Origin: Torreya grandis
Lineage: Eukaryota > Streptophyta > Pinopsida > Cupressales > Taxaceae
Assembly (NCBI GenBank): GCA_037957365.1
Contig: JARHVA010008423.1
Coordinates: 122,001 to 186,000 of the forward strand
Length of the DNA: 64,000 nucleotides
Reading direction: 5' to 3'
A program made the translations under genes and the position numbers. Position 1 is the first letter of the stretch, and each line of letters opens with the position of its first letter. Below are positions 34,430 to 46,280 of the stretch, one piece after another. The notes under the pieces were generated by a model, which saw only the letters and a list, made by a program, of their open reading frames with translations, did not search any database and had not been told where the DNA came from.

Positions 34430-36187
34430 GGTGGAATTATGAGATTACAAATAATGATTTAACCTTCTCTCATATCAATTACAATTAATATGGATATAAT
34501 TAAGGCAATCCGTATACTTAGGGCTTTTCTAGAGGTTTATGTAGAGCTTCAATGGTGGAAATGGGATTTGAGTTATGAGTTTCATGCCTTAGATTTTGCT
34601 TGGATCATGTATTTATACCTTTCATGTTTATGATTCCAAAATATCTTTTAATCTAACTTATCTCACTTATGTGGCATCATCATTTCAAACTATTCATTAA
34701 TTCCTCAAATATGGCTGTCTACCATTTTGGGACATGTGTCACCATATCATGCAATCTTGAGGCTTGATTAAATTCACACCATTGATCTTATATGGGGTCC
34801 GTTATCCATAGATTCATCATGGGCCATTGATTTCTTGTTTGAGTTCCAAAGATTATGCCATGTGGTAGCTTCATGGGCTCTCTATGCTCATTACCAACAT
34901 ATTCCATCATTTAATGCATTTATGCCATATGGAGGCTTCTCATTCCATATGGGCCCTTTAAAAAGTCATTTTCATCACTTTCCATGGATCTCAATCTAAG
35001 AGGTTTAATGCCATTGGTTGATCTACATTCCATTCATCACGGTTTTGACATGCATCACTAATGCATTCATTTTGGGCTCTTTAAAAATTCAACTTCATCT
35101 TGTACCATTGGATCTTCTTTACATAGATCAATGCTCTTCATTGATCTTGATCCATTTGATCATGTCAAGATAAATGCAAACCTTTGATTTTAGGCTAAGT
35201 CATCGAGATCATGACTCTTGTCACTCTAAAATTCCTCTATAAGACCTTGACTTATCAACTTTTCCCCATATCATTGGATCTTTGTTGTACACTATAACAC
35301 ACTCCACTTATCTCAATTTGCTTGATTCTATTCCATCTATTATAGTTGTGAAACTTGTCACTACTGCATTATGTATCTAAGATTTGATAATTTAACCTGA
35401 GTGAATGCTCATGTACTATTTATCTCCCTATTGAGCTTTGATATTCCACCACTTATCATCCATGCATTGATCTATTTTTATGGGCAAAAAAAATAAACTA
35501 AGTTTAAGCTCAGGGAATATAGAGAAACTTAGGATAAAGTTTTAGTCTAAGGTTTTAGTTGTATTAATAAATACAATTAAAGCTTTAGGATAGGACTTTA
35601 GGCTAAGTTTAAAACATATTAAAGTGCTCCTATGTTTAATTAGTCTATGTGAATAATAAAATAGAATTAGTGGGGTTTTAGGATATGGAGTATCTAGCAT
35701 AAAATTTTGACTAAGGTTTTGATCATGTTGATAAACATGACTAGAACCTTAGGATAAAAAATTTAAACTAAGTTTAGGACGTGATAAAGTGTTCCCACAT
35801 AAATTTTACCCATGCAAATTTGAATCTAATTCAAAAATGCCTAGGCTAAAACACATTAGACTATGGTTTTAACATGATTTTAATCATATATTTAATCAAT
35901 CAATAAGAGCCCAGGGGTTGATCAAAATAAAGGGTCAAATTAGCATTATGGTGTAGAACCCTAAACAATGTCCTTTCATTAAATGTGTAATATAAAACAC
36001 AAGGATCATGTTAGCAATGTTAGATAAAAAATAATGATAGTATGCTGACATGCCAATGAAAGCTAAAGCAAACATGATTTTTAATCATGCAATTTTAGTT
36101 AGTTTGAATGTCAATCCACAACATAATTTGTAAAATTGAACAAAGGTCCTCATTTTTCAAAAAAATGGGGGTATGTTGACCCCAACA
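34430..36187 (-). repeat. A2 LTR (proposed 1.76-kb form)
   Basis: On the - strand it begins TGTTGGGGTCAACAT (36187) and would end ATTCCACCA before ATGGTGAC. It contains U3-type repeats (about 35460-34640) and TATAAATA (34617-34610). It pairs with 10090-10650 plus 18815-20008 of A1. If CCCAACA (30474) is the true end, the LTR would instead be 5.7 kb and include ORF-X. The two models cannot be separated inside this window. Confidence 0.5.
34610..34617 (-). promoter_or_regulatory. TATA box of A2 LTR / ORF-X promoter
   Basis: TATAAATA on the - strand in GGTATAAATAC, at the same place as 19838-19845 in A1 and about 180 bp before the ORF-X ATG. Confidence 0.6.
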
Positions 36188-37251
36188 AATGGTGATTTTT
36201 GGGAGAACATTACAAAATGTTAGAACTCAGATACTCTAGTTTGAACTAATAACTAGACTACTCATTCCATATGATCAAGTACCATCATTAAGATCAATTC
36301 ATGATTAAAATACGTCTTTAAAATGTAGAATTAAGAACAAACATCAAAACTTAGTCATGTTGTGTGTGTGCTTTGATTCCTTGACTGATTATCATGGTAT
36401 TTGGAGAATAAATTCTATATTTCATGACCTTAATCATTGACTTATAACATATTTATATACTCATTAAAAATCATGATTTTAGAATAGGTAAGGCTTGGGC
36501 ATTGCCCTGATACCTGCCAAGCATCCATATCCTTGACAGAGATACCTTTAGCTCCCTTTAAGGCCTTGATCCACTACTAACCAAGTGTCTATAGCCATGA
36601 TAGAGGTTACTAGAATCACCTTTGCTTATAAATCTTTCAAATTTTTAATAAAACTCTTATTTGTTGTATTTTTTCAAGTATATTTAGCTTTCATCAAAGG
36701 TTGGGAACCATAATTAGCTAGGTTTTGTGATTTTGTAAAATGTTTGATATTTAGAAAATCATCCTTGGTTATAACTTCATCCCATACAAAAATGTTCTTT
36801 ATGTGTTAACATGACTTTTTCCTAATAATTCAAACTTTCACTTAACAAATACAATCCTTATCAGAACCATACATAGATTAGAATAAGGTGTAAGATTTTA
36901 GGGAAGAATTAACCTAGATATCAATCCTTACCAATTTATCCAAATCATAACATCAATCTCACATTTCCATAATCCATGGTCAATCAATAGATAAGAGTCA
37001 TACCTTCATTCCTAATTTGTTGACCTTTGAGCAACTATATGCATTGGAGCTTGAGGACTATCTTGAAAAGACTTATTTTAGGTAAGGAACAAAGTAGAGG
37101 AAAGAAATAATCAATAAGTAAAATGAACATAAATAAAAATAAACAACAAACAAATAAATATGTACAAATACTAGGTACAAACAAGGAACAAGAAATAATA
37201 GGAATAAACTAGTCTAAGCCTAACTACACTAAATCTAACTATTATTATAAA
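36188..37251 (-). other. Non-coding 3' region of A2
   Basis: Matches 9043-10089 of A1. The conserved duplicated block is at 36620-36490. No coding frame and no obvious polypurine tract at the LTR edge. Confidence 0.5.
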
Positions 37252-37650
37252 TTATGCCATGTAGATTTGAGGTGGGGCAATAGAGAAGTAGTATTTGAGT
37301 TATTACCCATTTGTTGGAAAAGTAAACTCTTCTCCTTGCAATTCCTTGAGCTCGAAGGTATTGTCCCCGAGTGTCTTAGCAATCTGATAAGGGCCAATCC
37401 ACAAAGGAGTGAATTTCCCATGTTTTCCCTTAGGTTCAGATCCTTTGTCCTAAAGGATAACTAGGTCTCTTTATCTGAACACCTTAATCTTTGAGTATTT
37501 TTGAAGCCATCTCTTGATTATGGTTTGATGTCTGTTGAAATTGGTAAAAGCTTCTTCCTTTGTATCCTCCATTTGAATGATGCCAATTAACCTTGCATTT
37601 TAAATTTTTTGATCTTCTTCCATGTACTCCTACATGAACTGTTAAGTTGG
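37252..37650 (-). pseudogene. IN GPY/F domain of A2
   Basis: On the - strand GKHGKFTPLWIGPYQI, then NTFELKELQG, ending at TAA (37254-37252) after YMA. Close to the A1 version. The + strand frame 37267-37464 is its shadow. Confidence 0.75.
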
Positions 37651-38450
37651 AATTTTGAGAGTAATGGGAAATATATATTCTTGACCATATACTAGTATAA
37701 ATGGTGATTATTTCAAAGTTTGATTTATTCTAGTTTTGTCTACCCATAGAGCATACTTGAGCAATTTATACCATGTTCTTGGTTTTTATGCTATAGACTT
37801 CATAATATCCTTCATCAAATTTTTGTTAGTTGATTCAGAGAATCCATTACCTTGAGGGTAGTGATTTGATAAAAACTTGAGAATAATGTTGTTATCATAT
37901 TCCCACTCAGTCTCAAATCTAGTATATATGTTATCTTCTAATAACTTAATCACATATTCTATCTTACATTACTTGGTTGCTACTATTTTTATCTATAGGG
38001 TGTAATAATCAGTAGCAGTGAGCACATAATTATGTCATTATAAAGAATTGGGGTTGATGTCCCCCACAAAATCTAATCCCCATTAAGCAATAGGCTTGTC
38101 AATCATAACTAGATTAAATGGCATGGTTGCTTTTGGCTCTTTAGTGTTGAATATCTGACACTGATAACATTCTCTCACATTTTTTTGAGTGTCTTTGAAG
38201 ATTGTAGGCCAATAATAACTAGCTTTAAGGATCTTATGAGTTGTTGTCATTCTAAAGGGGTGCCCACTTCCCATATTTTTATGAAAGTTACTTAATATCT
38301 TTGATGCTTCCTCTTTAGAAACACATCTCAGGTATATTCCTTCATAATTATTCCTAAAAATTACTCCATATTTGATCAAGAAATGTGTTGTATTGAGCCT
38401 TAGAGATCTTGTTTGATCTCTACTCATCTATGTAGGATAAGTACCATTGA
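37651..38450 (-). pseudogene. Integrase of A2, with deletion in the catalytic core
   Basis: The N-terminal piece 38427-38083 is open for 114 codons and holds HKNMGSGHP and CYQCQIF (HHCC zinc site). The core starts WGLDFVG just below 38083. Compared with A1, 54 bp (18 codons) are missing near 37915 between the block ending RF and TEWEY; the lost part includes CDNG, the second catalytic Asp. The Glu is kept in FSESTNKNLM. Such an integrase could not be active even with its stops repaired. Confidence 0.85.
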
Positions 38451-38559
38451 TTAGCAAATGTACAATTGAATCATACCAATAATTGGGTTGAAAACTCTGT
38501 TTCTCTACTTGCATGACACTTAATTTTGGGTTGGTGTTAGCAATTAACTGAATTAGTCC

Positions 38560-39030
38560 TTAACTTCTTACCAATTTGGTAATTTTTATCTCAAGATCAT
38601 ATTCTTGGAGAATATTCATCCACTTACCTTTTCTCTCCCCCAATTCACATTGAATAAGCATAAGTTTAGTGGTAGGGTTTGGTAATGTTTCATGAACTTT
38701 ATTCCTAATAATATAATGTCTAAATTTATTAACTACCTTGACTAAAGCACATGCCTAGTTTTAAATTAGAGAATAGTTTAACTCAACATTCTTAAATTTA
38801 GTACCCATGAATGCAATAAGATGATCACATCCATATAGTTTTTGAGTTAAAATATCAACTATTGTTTGATCAAAAGAAAAATAATAAAGATAGAAATCTT
38901 TTGAAAAATCATGACTTATCAACACTGGTGCCTGCATTATTGCTTCTTTAATGTCCTTGAAGGATTTTTTTATTTCTTCATTCTAGGTGATCTTGGCATA
39001 CTTAATCAACATATCATTTAGTGGCCTTAT
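38560..39030 (-). pseudogene. RT-linked RNase H of A2
   Basis: Counterpart of 7256-7710. The GERKGKW-type block and the KLVRS-like segment are at about 38640-38570, and the HLIAFMGTKF block at about 38830-38800. Several stops. Confidence 0.65.
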
Positions 39031-39760
39031 AATCTATACAAAACCATAAATGAACTTTCTTATAAAATTCATTTTCCCAAAGAAAGGTTTTAATTCTTTT
39101 CTACTATTAGGGGGTTCTATCTTGGATATGACATCTACTCTATTAGGATGTATATAAATCCCCTCTTTAGTTATAAAATTTCCTAATGACTTCCCTTCAG
39201 TAATAGAAAAAATACTTTTCTTGGGATTGAGAGAAATTCCATACCTTCTACATTGTTCAAGTACCTGTTGTAGGTGCATAATGTGTTCTTCCCTATTTTT
39301 AGAAAATATAGTTAAGTCATCCATGTTTATGATAATGCACTTACCTGTGAGACCTTGGAAAACATGGTTTATAGCTATTTGAAAATTTTCACCTGCATTT
39401 ATTAGTCCAAATGACATCCTTTTGTAGGCAAAAGTTACCCATTTAGTAGTGAATGAAGTCTTTAATTTGTCTTCCTTGTTCACAAGCACTTTGTTATAAC
39501 CTAAAAAACCATCGAGAAAATACATCATAATAGAACCACTAACAATTTGAATGACTTGGTCAAGGGAAGGTAAAGGGTAGCTATCCTTTTTAGAAGCTCT
39601 ATTCAAATTCATATAGTCTATGTAAAATCTTATTTCCTTATTTCTCTTCCTTACTGTTACTAAGTTAGCTACCCACATGACATGTCTAATGGGAAAAACT
39701 ATATTTACATCCAATAGCTTCTTGACTTCTTTGTAGATCAATAGTTTTAAGATAGAATTG
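39031..39760 (-). pseudogene. Reverse transcriptase of A2 (235 codons open)
   Basis: The longest open frame in the window (39741-39034). Motifs: VANLVTVRKRNKEIRFYIDY, YPLPSLDQVIQIV, FLDGFLGYN (first Asp kept), KTSFTTKW, MSFGLINAG (usual MPFG reads MSFG), IINMDDLTIFSKN (usual YMDD reads NMDD, Asp pair kept), then CRRYGISLNPKKS and FFGKMNFIRKF. It runs through RT into the connection region without a stop, unlike A1. Substitutions at conserved sites argue against present function. Confidence 0.9.
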
Positions 39761-40274
39761 AATAGCCTTTGCTTTTGCTTAAAACGATTACAAACTTCAT
39801 TTAATAGAATGGTATGGGTTATGAATCTAGGATTAAAGATCTTTAAGTCTTCATAGAACCATGCTATAACATCTTTCTACTTAGACAACAAATATTTAGC
39901 TTTTCTCAACTCTTAATTTTTGTAGGTTATACCAATATTGACTAGCTAGGGTTAACCTTGATTTCCTAGGTCAATTTCATTACAATATTTTCCACTTACC
40001 TTGGGAATTTTGATAGTTTCAGCTAGTTTATCTATGTCAAACAATCTTTCTAAGGCAATCATGCCTTTGGGAATTTTGTGTTAGTTAATTACACAATCTT
40101 GTCATCAAAGTTATTTTCATCAAGAGCATTTTCATTAACCTCATCAATGATGTGAGACTCAAATACTCTTGAGTTATTCAATAATTCTAAGATCTACTGA
40201 TCATTTCCAAATATTTGAAAATGATTGACATTATCAGGGACTGAGGGACATGAAACCAACTCAATACTAAATCT
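39761..40274 (-). pseudogene. Linker between extra RNase H and RT of A2
   Basis: Counterpart of 5951-6465, with SHIIDEVNENALDE near 40150 and the pre-RT block near 39870-39790. More broken than in A1. Confidence 0.55.
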
Positions 40275-40895
40275 ACATAGTTTAGAATTTTGATCTAACA
40301 TAAGGTTCAGTGCAACTAAGGCTAGCTCATCAAAAATCTTGTTCTCTTCTCTAGGAATTGAGATAATATTAAAAGCATCAAAGTGCTATATTAAGTTCCA
40401 CACTCTAAATTTATACTTCTTAAGATAGGATAATTTGCAATAGTACTTGCTTCTAACAAGATTAACTACCAGCTTAAAATCATCATAAAATAAAAGTTAT
40501 TTGACCTTATGCTTGATGGAAAATTATAATCTTAAAATTAGAGATTCATACTCTACCTAATTGTTATTACATGAAAACTAAAGTCTATAATAAGTACTAA
40601 ATTATTTTCCAATGGGATTGATTAGAATAATTCCTACTCTAGATCTAGATTTATATTTAGCACCATCAAAATATAATTTCCACATTCCATGCATAACATA
40701 AGCATATTTAGAGTCACATAGCTTATAAGTGTCAAGGGTGTAAACTCCCAACTTAGAATTAACCATGTTGACCCTTTCATTTGTAGCATTGTATTTGGTG
40801 ATCATGTGTTTCATTTTAGGCTCTCTTTCAATGTAAATCTTATTGATAAATCCTTTCCATAGAAGCCACATATAATCATGTGGACATGTAATCAT
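40275..40895 (-). pseudogene. Extra RNase H of A2, with preceding PR-RNase H linker
   Basis: The 97-codon open piece (40895-40602) carries the linker MKHMITKYNATNERVNMVNS, then MWKLYFDGAKYKSRSRVGII with the first Asp. Below it are KVKELL, a changed YGDS motif and the ENKIFDELAL end. Same order relative to RT as in A1. Confidence 0.7.
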
Positions 40896-41330
40896 TTAAA
40901 GACTTGGTCCAATCCCTATTGAGTAGCATTTCATAAGCATTAGGATTATCCACCACTTAAATGCCTATAAATTATTGTATCCTTGGCTTAGAAGCAAGTT
41001 GCATATGAACATTCAATAATTCTCTAATTAAGTAACAACCCTATTAGATTTAATTGGAGTTAAACCAATTTTCTCACAAATACCTTTAGGAATGATATTA
41101 GCATAAGCAACTAAGTATAACAAATAGTTATGCAAATTCTTACCAAAAATTCTGACTGTTAGCAACAAAGGTGGAACATCTACCTTGTTCTTGTATATAA
41201 CTACATTGACATTTGCAGTCTTTAGTGATTTACTAGGCTTTTTAGATAGAAATTCAAGTAACAAGTATCTTTACTTAGTAATTTAAGTCAACTCATGTAA
41301 AGTTATGTTAGCCTTAATCTTTTTGATATA
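40896..41330 (-). pseudogene. Protease of A2
   Basis: The open piece 41264-41028 includes VDVPPLLLTVRIFGKNLHNY, then NIIPKGICEKIGLTP. The catalytic triplet is degraded (LVAYANI where A1 has LDLGYSTNI), so the catalytic Asp is not visible. The C-terminal half lies at about 40980-40900. Confidence 0.65.
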
Positions 41331-41930
41331 CTCAACTATATTATATCCACTTCTAATGGAAGAACTATATGCATAAGTATTGTGCTTAGAGGCACTTTCC
41401 TTTAGAGGATCTAGATTGTTATCAGCTATAGGATTAGGAGTGTCAAAGTTATTTGGTGGAGTTTAAGTAGTCAAAGGTTTCTTGTTATCTCTATTCCTAA
41501 GAGGATAAGTCTTATTTAGGTATTGTTGAAAAGCATGCACCTCTTCTAGAGTATCCTTAGGCTCATTCTCTTATTTGAATGGAAAATCAAATGTATCCAC
41601 CATCTGAGTTATATATACTTATTTAGATTAATTTGAAGATCTAGATGTACCTATATTATTATCTTTGTTAGGTCCACCCTCAAATTTATTTAACTCATCT
41701 TGAAATAATTTAAAAGCATTACAAGATTCAATATAATCCAACTCGCCATGCTTTAAATTATTATGAACCCTGTAATATTTAGTTAAAGCCACATCAAAAA
41801 TATTTATTTTAGGATTGTTCTTATTAGTAGATAACTCATTGTTGTTATTTTTATTAACATTGTGAAACTAGTTGTTAGGTCTGTTGAATCTTTGATAAGA
41901 GTAATTTATGTTAGAGTTATCCCCAGTATT
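41331..41930 (-). pseudogene. Gag C-terminal / pre-protease region of A2
   Basis: Counterpart of 4360-5020. YYRVHNNLKHGELDYIES at about 41785-41735 is the degenerate knuckle-like block, here missing the second Cys as well. Ser/Thr-rich linker below. Confidence 0.5.
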
Positions 41931-42977
41931 TCCTACTTGTTTTTGCAATTAAAGGAAGTCAGTTCTTAGAATTTAAACCATTTTTAATATGGAATAATTA
42001 TCATTATTTGTACCTTTTATTTATCAAATTGAGTACTACTACTATTTTTTGGCACCAAAACTCTTTGATCTTGTGGGTGAAATCCATTTGTAGTGTTATT
42101 TAAGAACCCTAGGTTTTGTCTAGGATGAGCATGACTTAAGGGTAATTAATTAAACACTGGTGTTTGATTTAAAGTAGGCATGTTATGATTTGAATTTGGA
42201 ATGGAATTTAGTGTAGGGAAATTAGGGTTAACATTAGGGATGGTATATGCAAGCTCCCTGAGGATGCATTTGATCACTGATTATTATAGCTTCAACATAG
42301 GCTAAAGCTAATGTGTTTATAACTCTAACAGACCTTTTCAAGAAAATATAAGTCATAGGATCTATAGTATCCTTATAAATTTTTAAATACAAAGATTCAT
42401 TAGGTATATAAAGAGATATGGTTTGAATAATCATCTTTTGGAATCTAGCATTAAAGGCTATAATGATTTCACTCAAATCTCTTTTCACAATGGTGAATTA
42501 TTGATAAAGATTGCAAGGACTGATGATCTTTCAAAAATAATCAATGAAAAATTTGTTAAAATCATTCTAAATGGTGATATAATTCTTAAAAAGGTTAAGA
42601 AACTACTCATATGAAACATCTTTAAAAGTCAAAGGAAACAATCTACATGCAACATCTTCATGAACTACATTCAATAACCTTAAATCAACTTTGAAACTTT
42701 TAATATGTTCTTCAGTTGTGACAACACCATTAGGACTGAAATATGGAAATTATTTCTTAGGATTCTAAGGTAAATCATGTTCTTGAATAAGCACATTGAT
42801 GGAAGATCCACCTAACTAAGTCATACCTTGATAAGGATCAAACATAGGAGCACCACGAATAGGTAAAGTAGGCTAGGATTTAGAGATCCTTTGCTCACCT
42901 TTATCTGTTCTTGATTTCCTATAAAAATTTAATGAAATGGGAGGTAATCTCGATTTAGACTATGACCTAGTCCTAAT
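41931..42977 (-). pseudogene. gag: Gag of A2 and the last part of its 5'-UTR
   Basis: The gag block PTLPIRGAPMFDPYQG begins near 42880. The open piece 42488-42234 has FNARFQKMI, TLALAYVEAIIISDQMHPQG and the end of the capsid domain. The UTR part (42977-42890) matches A1 3240-3340. The + strand frame 42423-42614 is its antisense shadow. Confidence 0.7.
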
Positions 42978-43070
42978 TATTTGTTTAAATTTGTGTAAAA
43001 TTTACTTAACATGCAAATCATATCATTATCCTTTATAGAGATAAGATTTACACATCATATTTTGAACACC
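42978..43070 (+). mobile_element. A3: short + strand fragment of element A 5'-UTR
   Basis: Matches A1 3113-3205 in the same orientation, although it touches A2, which is reversed. It ends at the left LTR of element C. The expected continuation (A1 3206 onward) is not found at 57691. Confidence 0.75.
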
Positions 43071-44203
43071 TGTCGAGTCTCAATATCTATGAGTGCATGT
43101 CTTAATGGGTGTAACAAGAAAGGGGTGGGTAGACCATTGGTGCTTCATAGGATTGTTGTCCTTTTTTTCCACTTATTATCTACACACTTGTCTCCTAAAA
43201 GCCATTCCCCTAAGCTTTTTCTTCTCTTTTACACACTCCTCTAGTCTTTTACCACTTTCATTAACCATTTTTCTAACCTAAAACTTCTTTTAAAAATTTA
43301 CATGAATAGGTCTACTAGGTCAACCTTGTAATCTTATTGGTAGAACTTATTTAGGGTCTATGTCAGCTCTTGGTTGACCTAGCCCATGACCTAGTGAGTT
43401 TTTGTCAATATTGATACTAGGTCAACTGGATTGAATCTATCAACCAAAACTTTTACAAGTGTTTAGGGTTAGATCCACCTATATATACATAATAATTTCA
43501 CCATCATTTAGATAAGATAATAATAAGTAAGAGCTATTGTGCATCTACTTATCCACCATTATACTTGAGGAGCAAGCTTAAAGTTTCATACTTTCTTTGG
43601 AGATATAGATCTTGTCTTGTGGAGAAGTATTTTATATGCATTTATAGGTTGTGTAGCCTAAAGATAATTTATATTTATCTTCCTTACATACCAAAACAAC
43701 CTCTTGAAAATCACCTTGGCCAAGGGAGAGATTGAGGCTCGATGGGTTCATCTTTAAAGGTAAGTATTCCTAACTTTGTTCCTCATTTGAAAGAGTATAT
43801 AGATATGTATTTACACTTCTCTTTTGTGGACTAGGATTATGTATACATTGACATGAGTATATATATTCTATGCATGTTTAATTTTAGTGTTAATTACCCC
43901 CACTTTATACCATAAGATTTGGTGACTACTAGATCAGATTTTTTTATTTACTTGTTATTAATTTAGTGAATATTAAAACAAAGGACTTAGTTAGGGTTAT
44001 TTCATAGTTTTACTTGATTGGAGGCTTTGGAACCCTCCCTATTAATATTATTGTGGTAAGATATCCCCTAATTAGGTCTAACAGATCCATATTGGTCATG
44101 ACCCCAATTATCTAATGTATCCCCAATCAAAAGTGTAAGTAGGATCTATCTTATTCAAGCTAGGATTGATTTTTAGAATCTATTGCATTTATCATTACAT
44201 ACA
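43071..44203 (+). repeat. Element C left terminal repeat (5' LTR)
   Basis: Starts TGTCGAGTC directly after A3. Contains CCTATATATACA (about 43480). Matches 56565-57690 along its length with many differences. A TTTGGTGAC motif at about 43919 resembles the primer site proposed for A; if it is the PBS, the LTR proper is only about 0.84 kb and the last 0.28 kb of the repeat is internal sequence. Confidence 0.7.
43480..43488 (+). promoter_or_regulatory. TATA-like site in C left LTR
   Basis: TATATATA preceded by CC, also in the right repeat near 56973. It lies about 410 bp into the LTR. Confidence 0.5.
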
Positions 44204-44279
44204 TTATGGATAACCCAACATGAATCTAACCCTTGTAGGTTTTCTTTCACATTTTTAATTTCTATCATTTTATTTATTA

Positions 44280-45950
44280 TTTTTATATATTTGTGATACT
44301 AGGTCGACCAAGCCCGTATAGTTTCTAACTTTTGTGCATAGGTTTAACACACAATCACATAAAAATGACTATATTTTTTCTATATAGGTCTTCATTAGAT
44401 ATAGGTTGGATCAAATAGGTTGATATAGTACTCTTATTCAGTCCCAAATAGTAGATTATGTTGAATAGGTCAAATTAGTCTCTTATTAAGATCTAGAACA
44501 ACAAAATAAGTCATTCAAGTTGACTTAGTATTCTTATTAGTTTTCAGATAACAAACTAGGTTAACTAGGCTAGTATAGTCATCATAAAAATCTTTAATAA
44601 ATAGGGAATTACAAAACTAGGTCAACCTAGTTAAAATAGTTGGAAGAACTTGAAAGCAACATTCAAGACACTTCAACAAAATTTTTACATTCCTTAGCAT
44701 CTTCCAACCCGCTAAGGTTCCTCTCTTTCTCTCTCTTTCAATTTAGTTCTTCCTTGTAATTCTATTTTGTAAAGTTTGTTGTCTTCAAAACTACAATCAT
44801 ATAACAAACTAGGTTGACCTAGTTTGTATTCTATCTTCTATCTAAAAGACTAGGTCATCCTGGTTGACTTAGTTCTGGATTCTTGCTTTTATAGTATACT
44901 AGCAACCCTGCCAATAATATTATATAATGTTTGAATACACTATCATTTGAAATGACTCTATATTGTGCTTAAATTGTGAATTAATAACTATATGCTAGTA
45001 ATTAAGTCACACTTTCACTTTCAATTGTTTGCATGCTTAGAATAGCTCACATAGTTTAATTATGTGGGTTTTCAATATACTATTTAGTTTCACTATTTTT
45101 ATCTTTCTTGAACACGCTACCAAATCACGTAATTTTAAAACACATTTAAACATTTGTCTACCCAAGGCCTACCTACTTTCATTTCATCACCAAGGGGGAA
45201 GTTAACTTGGTTTTATATCCAAGTATAAACAAGTGGTTAATGGTATATATTGGCAAAGCACCCAACACCCTTATCACTATGAAATTATGAAATGAGCGGG
45301 TAGGCCCTAATACCAAGCTAGTACCATTATCAACATAGATTCCTTTTAACCTAAACATCTTGAAACCATCCATAGATTGATTTTTAGTTCAATAATTTTA
45401 TCCAAATTCCATAGTACACTTAAAATAACACTTTATAATAATCTAAAAACATTCAATATGACCACTTAGCATTTAATTTTTAGTTGACTGCTTGCTCTTT
45501 GCTCATTATATGTTGTATTATAAAAACTTACATTGGCCAGCATTAGTGCAAGGTTTTATGTTGTGTGTCCCAATTGGATCATCCCCATTGATCTAGTTGA
45601 TTATGTGTTTACTTCCATTTCTTTTTTTAAAGTATATTAAATATTTTTTCCCTATTTTCAATATACTATCATTCTATTTGACACAGTCTCTTATAGACTA
45701 TCTTTTTCCTTGAATGTAGTATTGAGTCAACCTGATAGACCCAATACTCCTTTATGAATCTTGGGTTTTAGTATTAAGTTAACATGGTCAAATATATATC
45801 CTTATCAATTTGCACTTGGGCTTAGGTTGCAGTACTAAGTTGACCTAGTTGACTCTTTATCCTTATTGGCTCATTTTTCATACCATGTTTTCAGTACTAG
45901 GTCGACCCAGTTGACTTTGTATCCTTATCTAAATTTTGTCTCTCCTTAAT
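44280..45950 (+). repeat. Palindromic CTAGGTNNACCTAG-type motif repeats in C 5'-UTR
   Basis: At least seven spaced copies of a 14-16-bp near-palindrome in a looser repeat: about 44298, 44554, 44615, 44807, 45725, 45830 and 45893. The clearest (44615 and 44807) read CTAGGTCAACCTAG and CTAGGTTGACCTAG. Degraded copies also occur in the LTRs (about 43315, 43370, 56800) and at 55550-55735. The rest of 44204-46280 shows no coding frame. Confidence 0.65.
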
Positions 45951-46280
45951 TTGCATCAAATTTTCATTACCTAATCTCTCTCCATAATGAAATTACTATT
46001 TTAAGATAGCACTGAATTGAATTTAATAGATATGATTAGTCTTACCAAACCTAATAGGTTATCCCATAAATAGTTTGTAGATCCTATCCTAGATGAAAGT
46101 AATGTGCATATAACCACTCACAATAAAAACTATGGGACCCATCCTCATTTATCTTCACTTTTCAATCCTCTCTTCTCACTTGAAGACCATCCTAAATTAG
46201 AGTATACAATAGACATGATCTTCTTCATCAATGAGTTTCCTCAGCATTGAGAAAAATATCTTTCTACTATTTACCATACC

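Larger units (their letters stand above)
30273..42977 (-). mobile_element. Element A, copy A2: one inverted unit
   Basis: About 12.7 kb in - orientation, without the insertions found in A1. From 42977 downward: end of 5'-UTR, gag, PR, extra RNase H, RT, RNase H, IN, 3' region, LTR (36187-34430), ORF-X, spacer. Its ends (equivalent to A1 positions 3240 and 2715) lie within the same 5'-UTR, so it is one full unit lacking about 0.5 kb and has no 5' LTR of its own. All genes are broken except a 235-codon RT stretch. Confidence 0.8.
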
